From: Flammeovirgaceae bacterium 311
Lineage (GTDB): Bacteria; Bacteroidota; Bacteroidia; Cytophagales; Cyclobacteriaceae
Reading direction: 5' to 3'
DNA: 64,000 nt
NCBI GenBank assembly: GCA_000597885.1
Contig: CP004371.1
Location: forward strand, 1,938,501-2,002,500
The notes beneath the pieces were generated by a model. The model was not told the origin of the DNA, did no database searches, and saw only the letters and a program-made list of their open reading frames with translations. Numbering within the stretch: position 1 is the stretch's first letter; every line of letters starts with the position of its first letter. Both the position numbers and the translations under genes were made by a program. This document shows positions 16,683 to 25,894 of the stretch, in pieces.

Positions 16683-17906
16683 ATGAAACATAGGTATTAC
16701 CTGCATTTGTTTTTAGGGCTGCTGATTTGCAGCAACATTGGATTTGCCCAGGATCTTACTACAGCAAACCTAAGCTGGAAGTACCAGCCCGATGCACCGC
16801 TGCAGCTGGCCTGGGATCTTTACCAGCCGGTGGGCCAGCAGCCTGTGCTGATGCTGCAGCTGCAGCTGGGGCAGCCCTCCAGAACCAGCGCCTTAAGTGG
16901 CTATGTGCACTACCGCGACAGCCTGAACAATTCTGTATCGCTGCACCGGGAGGCCCTGTTCAGCTCTGTAAACAAAGGAGAAGCCACCCACCGCTTTCAG
17001 CATGCTATAGACACTACGAGGGGGGCAGCATGGCTGGTGGTAGAGCTCCAGCACCAGCATAACAGCGACAGCCTGCGCAGCTACTGGTATACCCTCAACA
17101 TTCCTGCACTGCTGCACTTTGGCGCTCCCTCCTTTTTCCTGCAGCAACAGGATGCGCCGCTGGTAATGCCGTACGCCCTGGTGAATGAAACTTTTGCACC
17201 GCAATTTGCAGGCGCTACTGCCGCAGACAGCCTGATTATGTTTGTGTATGACCTTAATTTTCCGCCAGCCTCCACGCCCATGACAACGGCGCCCAATGCA
17301 GGCAGCAACAGAATGGAGATCAGCCGCCGGCAGAAAATAGCGGCACAGCAAGCCGTGGAACCACAAAGTGAAGGCTTTTATTTTCTGCAGGCCGATACCC
17401 TTAGCCTGAAGGGAAAAGGCATACGGGCCGAGAACAAATATTTTCCACGAACACGTACCATACCTGCTTTTGCAGGACCCATCCGCTACCTGAGCACCAA
17501 CGAAGAGTGGACCGAGCTGGAGCGTGAAAATTTCAGCAAGCAGGCCCTGGATCGCTTCTGGCTGCGCATGACACAGTCGGAAGACAGGGCCCGCAAGATC
17601 ATCCGAAGTTATTACCGCCGTGTAACGCAGGCCAACCGTATGTTTACCACCTTCAAAGAAGGCTGGAAAACCGATATGGGCATGATCTATGTCCTATATG
17701 GTCCGCCGGATGTGGTATACCAGCGGCCCGATGGCGAACACTGGCAGTACAGGGCCAAGGCCGATATTCCGGAAATAAACTTTACCTTTGTGCGCGCTGT
17801 AAATCCTTTCGACCCCAGGTACTACCAGCTGGTCAGGAACAGGGAATATGCGCGAACGCACTTTCAAACCGTAAGCAGATGGAGAAGAGGCCAAATTTTG
17901 CCTTAA
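16683..17906 (+). CDS. GWxTD domain-containing secreted protein
   Basis: 407 aa from the ATG at 16683, which opens a signal peptide (MKHRYYLHLFLGLLICSNIG, cleaved before QD); the longer frame from 16647 would bury it. The C-terminal third carries the GWxTD signature (GWKTD at about residue 327, followed by MGMIYVLYGPPDVV), a domain found in Bacteroidota and Acidobacteria proteins of unknown function. The N-terminal part is beta-rich. Likely periplasmic. The last 28 bp overlap the start of rlmB, implying translational coupling. Confidence 0.88.
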   Translation: MKHRYYLHLFLGLLICSNIGFAQDLTTANLSWKYQPDAPLQLAWDLYQPVGQQPVLMLQLQLGQPSRTSALSGYVHYRDSLNNSVSLHREALFSSVNKGEATHRFQHAIDTTRGAAWLVVELQHQHNSDSLRSYWYTLNIPALLHFGAPSFFLQQQDAPLVMPYALVNETFAPQFAGATAADSLIMFVYDLNFPPASTPMTTAPNAGSNRMEISRRQKIAAQQAVEPQSEGFYFLQADTLSLKGKGIRAENKYFPRTRTIPAFAGPIRYLSTNEEWTELERENFSKQALDRFWLRMTQSEDRARKIIRSYYRRVTQANRMFTTFKEGWKTDMGMIYVLYGPPDVVYQRPDGEHWQYRAKADIPEINFTFVRAVNPFDPRYYQLVRNREYARTHFQTVSRWRRGQILP

Positions 17907-18658
17907 GCACAGAGTTAGTAAACGACCAGGACCTGATTTTTGGCACACGTGCCGTACTGGAAGCCATACGTGCCGGCAGGGAAATAGAAAACCTGCTGGT
18001 ACAGCGCGACCTGAACAACGACCTGATCAGGGAGCTAAAGGCCGAAGCTGCTGCGAACGAGATTACCTACCACAAGGTGCCGGTAGAAAAGCTGAACCGA
18101 ATCACCAAAAAAAATCACCAGGGGGTTATCTGTTTCCTCTCCCCCATTCGCTACGCCCCCATACAGGAGGTTTTGGCTCATACCTTTGAGCTGGGCAGAA
18201 TGCCGCTGGTGGTGGTACTGGACCGGGTAACAGATGTACGTAATTTCGGGGCCATTGCCCGCACGGCCGAATGCCTGGGTGCCGATGCCATTGTGATTCC
18301 CAGCCGTGGCAGTGCCCGCATCAATGCCGATGCCATGAAGACCTCTGCCGGCGCCCTTAATTACCTGCCTGTTTGCCGGGAAGACAACCTGAAAGATACG
18401 CTGCGTTTCTTAAAAGACAGTGGCCTGCAGGTGGTAGCCTGCACTGAAAAGGCCGCCTCTCCCATTGCTGAAAGTGATCTGATCGGCCCTGTAGCCCTGC
18501 TGATGGGCTCCGAAGAAGATGGTATTTCCGGAGAATACCTGAAGCTGGCCGACACAAGAGCCCTGGTGCCCATGCTGGGCCAGGTAGGCTCCCTCAACGT
18601 ATCGGTAGCAACGGCTATCTGTTTGTACGAGGTGGTGCGGCAAAGGGGGCAAAAATAA
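17879..18658 (+). CDS. rlmB: 23S rRNA (guanosine-2'-O)-methyltransferase, RlmB/TrmH family
   Basis: 259 aa. SPOUT-class enzyme that in characterised RlmB methylates the 2'-O of G2251 in the 23S P-loop. An N-terminal L30e-like substrate-binding domain opens with DLIFGTRAVLEAI (residues 19-31). The SPOUT knot motifs follow: DRVTDVRNFGAIARTAE (115-131), a LLMGSEEDG loop, and SLNVSVATAICLYE (237-250). Only one ATG precedes the family start, so the 28-bp overlap with the GWxTD gene looks genuine. The gene stop abuts a family A palindromic repeat. Confidence 0.93.
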   Translation: MEKRPNFALSTELVNDQDLIFGTRAVLEAIRAGREIENLLVQRDLNNDLIRELKAEAAANEITYHKVPVEKLNRITKKNHQGVICFLSPIRYAPIQEVLAHTFELGRMPLVVVLDRVTDVRNFGAIARTAECLGADAIVIPSRGSARINADAMKTSAGALNYLPVCREDNLKDTLRFLKDSGLQVVACTEKAASPIAESDLIGPVALLMGSEEDGISGEYLKLADTRALVPMLGQVGSLNVSVATAICLYEVVRQRGQK

Positions 18659-18659
18659 A

Positions 18660-18794
18660 CCCCGGGTCTCGCCAGACCGGATTTAAATCCGGGGCTAATA
18701 AACGATAGAGCGCTGCTGAATTCCTTATTTCAACTTGAAATAACAGCCAAAAACAACAGATTTATTAGCCCCGGACTTTAGTCCGGGGTCCGGG
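18660..18794. repeat. paired inverted palindromes (REPIN-like, family A, diverged)
   Basis: The left part holds CCCCGGGTCTCGCC and then CCGGATTTAAATCCGGGGCT; the right part reads TTAGCCCCGGACTTTAGTCC then GGGGTCCGGG. The left palindrome core is GGATTTAAATCC and the right GGACTTTAGTCC, so the two arms have diverged but each is still self-complementary. It fills the space between convergent rlmB and manC, beginning 1-2 bp after the rlmB stop. Confidence 0.82.
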
Positions 18795-18804
18795 ATCGCA
18801 AGCC

Positions 18805-19881
18805 CTACAAATATTTCTCCCCCTTCTGGGTCTTTACCTCATTCACATATTCCCGGAAACGGGCTTCATCGTCTTTTTTGCAGATGAGGATAACATCGTC
18901 GCACTGGGCTACCAGGTAGCCCTGCAGGCCCTGTACCACCACCAGATGATCCTGGTCTGATTTGATCATGCAGTCATTGGCTTCAAAGAGAATGGCATTG
19001 GCATCTACCGCATTATTTTTTTCGTCCTTGTTGCGGATCTCATGCAGAGAAGCCCATGAGCCCAGGTCGGACCACCCAAAATCGGCCAGCACCACATATA
19101 CATTTTCAGCCTTCTCCATAATGCCGTAGTCAATGGAGATGTTCTTGCTCTGAGAATAGGCCGAGCGGATAAAATCTTCTTCCTTAGGGCTGTAATAGCA
19201 TTCGGGGCAATCATCAAAAATCTCTGCCAGCTCAGGCAGGTGCTTTTCGTAAGCACCCACAATAGCATTGGCGCTCCAGATAAAGATGCCTGCATTCCAG
19301 ACAAAATCACCGCTGTCCAGGAAAGTCTTTGCCAGCTCCAACTGCGGTTTCTCGGTAAAAGTCTTTACTTTTTTGAAAGTGGCTCCGGGCTCTTTGATGT
19401 ACTGAATATAGCCATAACCCGTCTCAGGGCGGTTAGGACGAATGCCCAGTGTAATCAGCTTATCACCTTTCTCTGCTTCCTGCAGGGCTTTTTGCACGGT
19501 TTGGATAAATTCAGATTCATGAAAGATGGCATGGTCTGAAGGGGCTACCACCATGGCTGCTTTGGGGTTCTTCTGCCTTATCTTGTAGGCAGCATAGGCA
19601 ACACAGGGCGCCGTATTCCGGCGTACGGGCTCGGCCAGGATCTGATCGTCCGAAAGCTCGGGCAGCTGCTCTTTTACCAGTGATACATAGGTGGTGTTGG
19701 TAACGATGTAAATGTTTTCCACAGGACATACATCCCTGAAACGGTTTGCTGTCATTTGCAGCAGAGACTGGCCGGTATTGAGCACATCCAGGAACTGCTT
19801 GGGCTGGCTGTTGCGGCTGTAAGGCCAGAAACGGCTACCAATGCCGCCGGCCATGATCACTACGTAATAGTTGGGGTTCAT
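18805..19881 (-). CDS. manC: mannose-1-phosphate guanylyltransferase
   Basis: 358 aa from the ATG at 19881; a longer in-frame extension to 19947 would overlap the upstream gene and is not needed. Forms GDP-mannose from GTP and mannose-1-phosphate. The nucleotidyltransferase signature AGGIGSRFWP (residues 11-20) and PKQF (27-30) are at the N-terminus, and FTEKPQ and WNAGIF follow as in the family. Length is that of the short form without an isomerase domain. Its start codon lies 1 bp past the kdsD stop, so the two form an operon that supplies activated sugars for surface glycans. Confidence 0.92.
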   Translation of the reverse strand: MNPNYYVVIMAGGIGSRFWPYSRNSQPKQFLDVLNTGQSLLQMTANRFRDVCPVENIYIVTNTTYVSLVKEQLPELSDDQILAEPVRRNTAPCVAYAAYKIRQKNPKAAMVVAPSDHAIFHESEFIQTVQKALQEAEKGDKLITLGIRPNRPETGYGYIQYIKEPGATFKKVKTFTEKPQLELAKTFLDSGDFVWNAGIFIWSANAIVGAYEKHLPELAEIFDDCPECYYSPKEEDFIRSAYSQSKNISIDYGIMEKAENVYVVLADFGWSDLGSWASLHEIRNKDEKNNAVDANAILFEANDCMIKSDQDHLVVVQGLQGYLVAQCDDVILICKKDDEARFREYVNEVKTQKGEKYL

Positions 19882-19882
19882 A

Positions 19883-20860
19883 TTATATAATGCCTTCTTT
19901 GATAAGATTGTGAATGTGTACAAAGCCGACCACTTCCCGGGCCTCATCTTCTGTTACTACCACCAGCTGGCTGATATTGTTTTCCTGCATCAGCTGCAGG
20001 GCTTTAACGGCATAATCAGAAGGAAAAATAGTTTTTGGTCCCGGAGACATCAGGTCTATTGCCTTCAGTCCCCGCAGGTCATCATACTTCTGCAGCATAC
20101 GCCGCAAATCGCCATCGGTGATGATCCCCTGCAGCTGACGGTCTGCAGATATTACTGCTGCTGCACCTAAGCGTTTACCTGAAATTTCTACGATAGTATC
20201 CTTCAGGCTGTCTTCCTCGAATACCACGGGCAGTTCATTTTCTTTATAGATATCGCTGACCTTCAGATACAATTGTTTGCCCAGCGATCCGCCGGGATGC
20301 AGGCGTGCAAAATCCTGGCTGGTAAAGCCACGGGCTTCCAGCAGGCATACAGCCAGCGCATCGCCCAGGGCCATTTGCACGGTGGTGCTGGTGGTAGGTG
20401 CCAGGTTATTGGGGCAGGCTTCCTGATCAATGGATGCATTCAGTATAAAATCAGCCTGCCTGGCCAGGTAGGAATTTGTATTGCAAACCATGGCCGCCAT
20501 CAGGGCACCCGTTCTTTTCAGGAGCGGCACCAGCACTTTTATTTCCGGCGTACTTCCGCTTTTGGAAAGGCAAATGACCAGATCCTCTTTTTGCACCATG
20601 CCCAGATCGCCATGAATGGCATCGGCAGCATGCATAAATAAAGCCGGTGTACCCGTAGAATTAAGGGTGGCAACGATTTTATTGGCTACTATGGCACTTT
20701 TTCCGATGCCCGTAATCACTACCCTGCCCTTCAGGTCCAGAATAGCATGCACACAGGCTTCGAAGCTGCCATCGATGTATTCGCTAATCTGCTGTAGTGC
20801 AGCAGATTCCTGCCGCAATACTTTTTGTGCAATCTGCGTTAAATTCTTAGCTTTTAGCAA
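19883..20860 (-). CDS. kdsD: D-arabinose 5-phosphate isomerase (KpsF/GutQ family)
   Basis: 325 aa. Interconverts ribulose 5-phosphate and arabinose 5-phosphate, the first step towards KDO. SIS domain with GRVVITGIGKSAIVANKI and LVICLSKSGSTPEI motifs spans about residues 35-170, followed by two CBS domains (from about 205 and 275). The only start in frame before conserved sequence is a TTG at 20860; the nearby ATG is out of frame and stops after five codons. A -7 box on the minus strand lies 27 bp upstream. First gene of kdsD-manC. Confidence 0.92.
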   Translation of the reverse strand: MLKAKNLTQIAQKVLRQESAALQQISEYIDGSFEACVHAILDLKGRVVITGIGKSAIVANKIVATLNSTGTPALFMHAADAIHGDLGMVQKEDLVICLSKSGSTPEIKVLVPLLKRTGALMAAMVCNTNSYLARQADFILNASIDQEACPNNLAPTTSTTVQMALGDALAVCLLEARGFTSQDFARLHPGGSLGKQLYLKVSDIYKENELPVVFEEDSLKDTIVEISGKRLGAAAVISADRQLQGIITDGDLRRMLQKYDDLRGLKAIDLMSPGPKTIFPSDYAVKALQLMQENNISQLVVVTEDEAREVVGFVHIHNLIKEGII

Positions 20861-20886
20861 AGCGGATGCATTTTTCTTTTAAATTG

Positions 20887-20894
20887 CAAATATA
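20887..20894 (-). promoter_or_regulatory. putative -7 box for kdsD-manC
   Basis: Minus strand TATATTTG, an exact TAnnTTTG match, 26 bp upstream of the TTG start of kdsD. The divergent recQ ATG is only 73 bp from that start, so both promoters share this short spacer. Confidence 0.65.
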
Positions 20895-20933
20895 GAAAAA
20901 AACGTGGCTTAACCTTAGAAAGAGTAGCGTACG

Positions 20934-23117
20934 ATGTTAGTGGACCAAAAGGATGTCTTGAAAGAAAGGTTAAAGGAAGTATTCGGTTACGATCAGTTCA
21001 GAGGAAATCAGGAGGCTATCATGCAGAATGTGATGGATGGCCACAACACCTTTGTGATCATGCCAACAGGCGCAGGTAAATCTTTATGTTACCAGCTGCC
21101 CGCACTTGTACAAAAGGGAACGGCAATTGTCATTTCCCCCCTGATTGCCCTGATGAAAAACCAGGTAGATCAGCTGAATGCCCATGGCGTACAGGCACAC
21201 TTCCTGAATTCTACCTTAAGCAAGGCAGAAATAAATAAGGTAAAAAGAGAAACCCTGGCCGGCAAAACCAAGCTGCTGTATGTAGCGCCGGAATCTCTTA
21301 CAAAAGACGAAAACATAGATTTTCTTACAAAGGCAGATATTTCCTTTGTTGCGATCGATGAGGCACACTGTATCTCGGAGTGGGGGCATGATTTCCGCCC
21401 GGAGTACCGCCGTATCCGCACCATTATCAGCAGGCTGGGCAACCTGCCCGTCATAGCCCTCACCGCCACTGCCACCCCAAAGGTGCAGCAGGATATCCAG
21501 AAAAACCTGGAGATGGGCGATGCGGATGTGTTCATGTCTTCCTTCAACCGCAAAAACCTCTACTACGAGGTGCGGCCAAAGAAACATACCAAAAAACAGC
21601 TGGTAAAGTTTGTAAGTCAGCACAAAGGCAAATCGGGCATTGTATACTGCCTTAGCCGTAAAAAGGTAGAGGAAATTGCCGAGCTGCTGCGGGTAAACGG
21701 CTTTAAGGCTGCGCCCTACCATGCTGGTCTGGACCCTGCCGTGCGCATCAAGAACCAGGACGATTTCCTGAACGAGGAAACCGACATTATTGTAGCGACC
21801 ATTGCCTTTGGCATGGGCATCGACAAACCTGATGTGCGCTTTGTGGTGCACTACGATACGCCCAAGTCGCTGGAGGGCTACTACCAGGAAACTGGCCGTG
21901 GCGGCCGCGATGGCCTCGACGGGCACTGCCTGATGTTCTACAGCTATAACGACATCATGAAGCTGGAGAAGTTCAACAAGGACAAACCAGTGACTGAACG
22001 CGACAATGCCAAGATCCTGCTGCAGGAGATGGCTTCCTATGCCGAATCATCCGTATGCCGGCGCAGGCAGCTGCTGCACTATTTTGGTGAATCTTTCGGC
22101 AAAGACTGCGGCTTTTGCGATAACTGCCTGAACCCACGCGAGCGTTACGAGGCGAAAGAGCACCTCCTGCTGGCCCTGCAGGCCGTAGACCAGACCGAAC
22201 AGCGCTTTGCCCTGCAGCACCTGGCCGAGGTAATTCACGGTACCGAAAATCAATATGTGGTGAGCTACAGCCACAATACACTGCCTGTCTGGGCAAAAGG
22301 AAACACCTATCCGCTCGATTTCTGGAAATCGGTTATCCGCCAGGCCCTGCTCTATGAGTTCCTGGAGAAGGATATTGAAAACATTGGCATTCTGAAGATC
22401 ACGCCAAAGGGTGCCGAATACCTTATCAATCCTGTTTCTGTAACCTTTACAAAGGACCATAACTACAGCACAGACGAGGTAGAGGAAGAAAACGAGAAAG
22501 AGGCGCCGGTGGCACAGCGTGCTTATGATGAAGCCCTGTTCAGCCTGCTGAAAGACCTGCGTAAAAAGCTGGCCAAGCAGAAAAACCTGCCTCCTTACGT
22601 GATCTTCCAGGATCCGTCTCTGGAAGAAATGGCCACTGTTTACCCCACCAGTACCGATGCCTTGAGCCAGATTCAGGGTGTGGGCATGGGAAAGGTGAGC
22701 AAGTTTGGCAAACCTTTCATAGAGGCTATCAAGAAATATGTTGAAGACAACGAAATAGAGCCTGCTACCGATATGGTGGTAAAAACCTCCGGTACACGCT
22801 CAAAAACCAAGATCTTCGTAATTCAGCAGATTGACCGCAAAATTGACCTGAAGGAAATTGCAGAGGCGCAAAACCTAAGCATGGACGAGCTGCTCTCCGA
22901 GATTGAGCACATCTGCTACTCAGGCACCAGGCTTAATCTTGATTACTACCTCGATGATTATATTGATGAGGAGCGTCAGGATGAGGTGTATGAGTATTTT
23001 ATGGGTGCCGAATCGGATAGTCTGCGGCTTGCCCTGGATGAGCTGGGCAGCAACGACTATACCGAAGAAGAGCTCCGCCTGATGCGGGTAAAGTTTCTGT
23101 CGGAGAATGCGAATTAG
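20934..23117 (+). CDS. recQ: ATP-dependent DNA helicase RecQ
   Basis: 727 aa, a 3'-5' SF2 helicase acting in recombination and fork repair. Walker A GAGKS is at residues 46-50 and DEAH at 142-145, with the RecQ aromatic-rich loop region following. TGRGGRDG is the motif VI arginine-finger region. The Zn-binding cysteines occur as [10 protein letters not shown] then CGFCDNC, followed by a winged-helix RQC domain, an HRDC domain at about 535-610 and a further acidic C-terminal helical extension of about 100 residues typical of Bacteroidota RecQ. Monocistronic, with a terminator downstream. Confidence 0.96.
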   Translation: MLVDQKDVLKERLKEVFGYDQFRGNQEAIMQNVMDGHNTFVIMPTGAGKSLCYQLPALVQKGTAIVISPLIALMKNQVDQLNAHGVQAHFLNSTLSKAEINKVKRETLAGKTKLLYVAPESLTKDENIDFLTKADISFVAIDEAHCISEWGHDFRPEYRRIRTIISRLGNLPVIALTATATPKVQQDIQKNLEMGDADVFMSSFNRKNLYYEVRPKKHTKKQLVKFVSQHKGKSGIVYCLSRKKVEEIAELLRVNGFKAAPYHAGLDPAVRIKNQDDFLNEETDIIVATIAFGMGIDKPDVRFVVHYDTPKSLEGYYQETGRGGRDGLDGHCLMFYSYNDIMKLEKFNKDKPVTERDNAKILLQEMASYAESSVCRRRQLLHYFGESFGKDCGFCDNCLNPRERYEAKEHLLLALQAVDQTEQRFALQHLAEVIHGTENQYVVSYSHNTLPVWAKGNTYPLDFWKSVIRQALLYEFLEKDIENIGILKITPKGAEYLINPVSVTFTKDHNYSTDEVEEENEKEAPVAQRAYDEALFSLLKDLRKKLAKQKNLPPYVIFQDPSLEEMATVYPTSTDALSQIQGVGMGKVSKFGKPFIEAIKKYVEDNEIEPATDMVVKTSGTRSKTKIFVIQQIDRKIDLKEIAEAQNLSMDELLSEIEHICYSGTRLNLDYYLDDYIDEERQDEVYEYFMGAESDSLRLALDELGSNDYTEEELRLMRVKFLSENAN

Positions 23118-23160
23118 AGGGGTATGAAGGGGTATGAGGTTTCAGGTATGAGGTATGAGC
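23118..23160. repeat. short repeats of TATGAGG after recQ
   Basis: Five imperfect GGTATGA(A/G)G units start right after the recQ stop. They are the same unit as in the family D element at 4381-4507 and the complement of 6773-6803. Confidence 0.7.
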
Positions 23161-23297
23161 ATCACACCTGATGTAAACATTCCATTTGCCGGGCCACGCA
23201 GGCTTGCGCCAGAGATAGTTCTTGTAGCATTAGTCTTTAGTCTAGCCTCTAACTTCTAACATCTCACTTCTAAACCAAATATACTTCATACCATAAT

Positions 23298-23327
23298 CAG
23301 GCTCTCCCTTTCAAGAGAGCCTGTTTT
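23298..23327 (+). terminator. terminator of recQ
   Basis: CAGGCTCTC and GAGAGCCTG form a 9-bp stem with an 8-base loop followed by TTTTATTTT, 180 bp past the recQ stop and 43 bp before purD. Confidence 0.85.
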
Positions 23328-23369
23328 ATTTTAAATTTCGCATTCTTTTAACCTTCGACCTGTTCAGAT

Positions 23370-24653
23370 ATGAATATTCTTGTGATTGGATCGGGCGGCC
23401 GTGAGCATGCCATGGCCTGGAAAATGAGCCAGAGCCCCCGCTGCTCCAAACTTTTTGTAGCGCCGGGCAATGCCGGTACCGCTCAGCTGGCAACCAACCT
23501 GCCCATTGGTGTTGAAGATTTTGAAGGCATTAAAAAAGCAGTGCTCGAGCATGCCATTGAGCTGGTGGTCGTGGGGCCCGAGGCGCCCCTGGTGGCTGGC
23601 ATCCGCGATTTCTTTGAGCAGGACGATCAGCTGAAAAAGATAGCCATTATTGGTCCAGGCAAGCATGGTGCCCAGCTGGAGGGTAGCAAGGACTTCTCGA
23701 AAACCTTTATGCTGCGCCACCGCATCCCCACAGCCGATGCCCGCACTTTCGATAAACAGTCGCTGGACGAAGGGCTGGAGTACCTGCAGGACATGACCCT
23801 GCCTGTGGTACTGAAAGCTGATGGACTGGCAGCAGGCAAAGGGGTGATAATCTGCCCCACCATTGGAGAAGCTGAAAATGTGCTGAAAGAAATGCTGGTG
23901 GATGAGAAGTTTGGCGACGCCAGCCAAAAAGTTTTGGTTGAGGAGTTTCTGGAGGGCACGGAACTTTCTGTTTTTGTGTTAACGGATGGAGAACATTATG
24001 TCATTCTGCCGGAAGCCAAGGATTACAAACGCATTGGCGAGGGCGATACAGGGCCCAATACCGGTGGTATGGGTGCCGTTTCGCCGGTAAGCATTGCCGA
24101 CCGTGATTTTATGGAAATGGTGGAAGAGCGGGTGGTAAAACGCACTATTGCGGGCCTGCAGCAGGACAGGATCCCTTTTCAGGGTTTTCTGTTCATAGGG
24201 CTGATGAAGATGAAAGGTGAGCCTTACGTGATTGAATATAATGTGCGGATGGGCGATCCTGAAACTGAGGCCGTACTGCCCCGGGTAGAAAACGACCTGG
24301 TAGAGCTGTTTATGGCTACTGCCAAGGGCAGGCTAAACGAGCTGGTGCTGAAAACAGCCCCCTTTGCAACGGCCACCGTGGTAATGGCTGCTGGCGGGTA
24401 CCCCGATGCCTACGAAAAGGGTAAGGAAATATCCGGCCTTCCGTCTGAAGCATCCGACCATGCGCATGTATTTCATGCCGGCACCCGGGAGCAGGAGGGA
24501 AAGGTGGTAAGCAATGGCGGCAGGGTGCTAGCCGTAACCGGACAGGGACCTACGCTGAAGGAAGCATTGGACAATGTTTACAGCCAGGTAGAAAACATCA
24601 GGTGGGAAAAAAGCTATTTCCGCCGCGATATTGGGCAGGATGTATTGGTTTAA
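23370..24653 (+). CDS. purD: phosphoribosylamine-glycine ligase (GAR synthetase)
   Basis: 427 aa, ATP-grasp enzyme joining glycine to 5-phosphoribosylamine in purine synthesis. The N-terminal GSGGREHAMAW (residues 7-17) is the family signature; LKADGLAAGKGV marks the ATP-grasp region and EYNVRMGDPETEAVLPR the metal and substrate loop. Full length. Not clustered with other pur genes here; purC is 17 kb away. It precedes ricT-gldH by 86 bp without a visible terminator, so co-transcription is possible. Confidence 0.97.
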   Translation: MNILVIGSGGREHAMAWKMSQSPRCSKLFVAPGNAGTAQLATNLPIGVEDFEGIKKAVLEHAIELVVVGPEAPLVAGIRDFFEQDDQLKKIAIIGPGKHGAQLEGSKDFSKTFMLRHRIPTADARTFDKQSLDEGLEYLQDMTLPVVLKADGLAAGKGVIICPTIGEAENVLKEMLVDEKFGDASQKVLVEEFLEGTELSVFVLTDGEHYVILPEAKDYKRIGEGDTGPNTGGMGAVSPVSIADRDFMEMVEERVVKRTIAGLQQDRIPFQGFLFIGLMKMKGEPYVIEYNVRMGDPETEAVLPRVENDLVELFMATAKGRLNELVLKTAPFATATVVMAAGGYPDAYEKGKEISGLPSEASDHAHVFHAGTREQEGKVVSNGGRVLAVTGQGPTLKEALDNVYSQVENIRWEKSYFRRDIGQDVLV

Positions 24654-24739
24654 TAGGCCAATTTTGCTTAATATAGGCAGAATGCTTGTTCTACTTTTCT
24701 GCTAAGTAGCAGATATATTTAAATGTAGGGAAGAATAAT

Positions 24740-25894
24740 ATGGGATGTATATCATGCAAAACCCCAGGCAGTGATGGAAGCAGCGTATCGGGTTGTAATA
24801 ACAACGGCGCCTGCAGCACTGGTGGTTGCAATAAAATGAATGTATTCGACTGGCTATCCAACATGGACATGCCGGTTGTAGATAAATTTGAGATCGCAGA
24901 GGTACGTTTTAAAAACGGACGCAAGGAATTTTTCCGCAATATAAACGGCATAGAGCTTACCACCGGCGACCCCGTAGTGGTAGATGTGCCTAATGGGCAC
25001 CACATTGGGCATGTTTCGCTTCAGGGCGAGCTGGTGCGCCTGCAAATGCAAAAGAAAAAGGTAAAGAACGACGATAATATTCGCGCCATTTACCGCATTG
25101 CAACTCCTAAGGATCTGGAAAAATACGAAGAACTCCAGAACAAGGAGATGCCTATTATGTACCGCACCCGCGAGATCATCAGGGATTTAAACCTGCAGAT
25201 GAAGCTTACGGATATTGAGTACCAGGCCGACGGCACCAAGGCTACCTTCTTCTATTCGGCAGATGACCGGGTAGATTTCCGGCAGCTGATCAAGGTGCTG
25301 GCCTCTGAATTCAGGCTGCGGGTAGAAATGCGCCAGATCTCCCTCCGGCAGGAAGCCGGACGCCTGGGTGGTATTGGCTCCTGCGGCCGCGAGCTGTGCT
25401 GCTCCACCTGGCTCACAGATTTTAAGAGCGTAAGTACCACGGCTGCCCGTTATCAGAACCTCTCCCTGAATCCCAGCAAGCTAAGCGGCCAGTGCGGCAG
25501 GCTTAAGTGCTGCCTCAACTACGAGCTGGAGACTTATATGGAAGCGCTGGAAGATATACCAGCTGTGAACCAACCTCTGGTGACAGAAAAAGGAGAAGCT
25601 TACCTGCAAAAAACAGATATTTTCCGAAAGATGATGTGGTTTGGCTATTCCAACGAAGACCAGTGGCACCCGGTAGCAGCCTCCCGTGTTCAGCATATCC
25701 TGGAGCTCAATGCCAAAGGCATCAATCCGGCTAACCTCCTGGAGGATAAACTGCCGGAGCTGGAAGATGGTCCGAAAGTACTTAACCAGGACCTGGCACT
25801 GATGGATCAGCGTTTCCAGAACAAAGCTGCCAAAACCAAAAAGAAACGCCGCAAGAAACCTAGAAGCAACAAAGGAGATGATAAACAATCTTAA
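24740..25894 (+). CDS. ricT: RicT/YaaT-like PSP1-domain protein
   Basis: 384 aa. The N-terminus is Cys-rich (C3, C6, C19, C25, C30), as in Bacteroidota members, and is followed by NVFDWLSNMDMP. The PSP1 domain spans about residues 60-270 and carries the two conserved cysteine patches GSCGRELCCSTWL and SGQCGRLKCCLNYE. The Lys/Arg-rich C-terminal tail is typical. In Bacillus, RicT forms an Fe-S-containing complex with RicA and RicF controlling RNase Y and differentiation; the role in Bacteroidota is not established. Its last 17 bp overlap gldH. Confidence 0.93.
   Translation: MGCISCKTPGSDGSSVSGCNNNGACSTGGCNKMNVFDWLSNMDMPVVDKFEIAEVRFKNGRKEFFRNINGIELTTGDPVVVDVPNGHHIGHVSLQGELVRLQMQKKKVKNDDNIRAIYRIATPKDLEKYEELQNKEMPIMYRTREIIRDLNLQMKLTDIEYQADGTKATFFYSADDRVDFRQLIKVLASEFRLRVEMRQISLRQEAGRLGGIGSCGRELCCSTWLTDFKSVSTTAARYQNLSLNPSKLSGQCGRLKCCLNYELETYMEALEDIPAVNQPLVTEKGEAYLQKTDIFRKMMWFGYSNEDQWHPVAASRVQHILELNAKGINPANLLEDKLPELEDGPKVLNQDLALMDQRFQNKAAKTKKKRRKKPRSNKGDDKQS

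Noticed and set aside
4381-23160. TATGAGG/CATACCTC repeat stretches as CRISPR or phage-like arrays
   Set aside because: Units are 7-8 bp, imperfect and without unique spacers; no cas genes.
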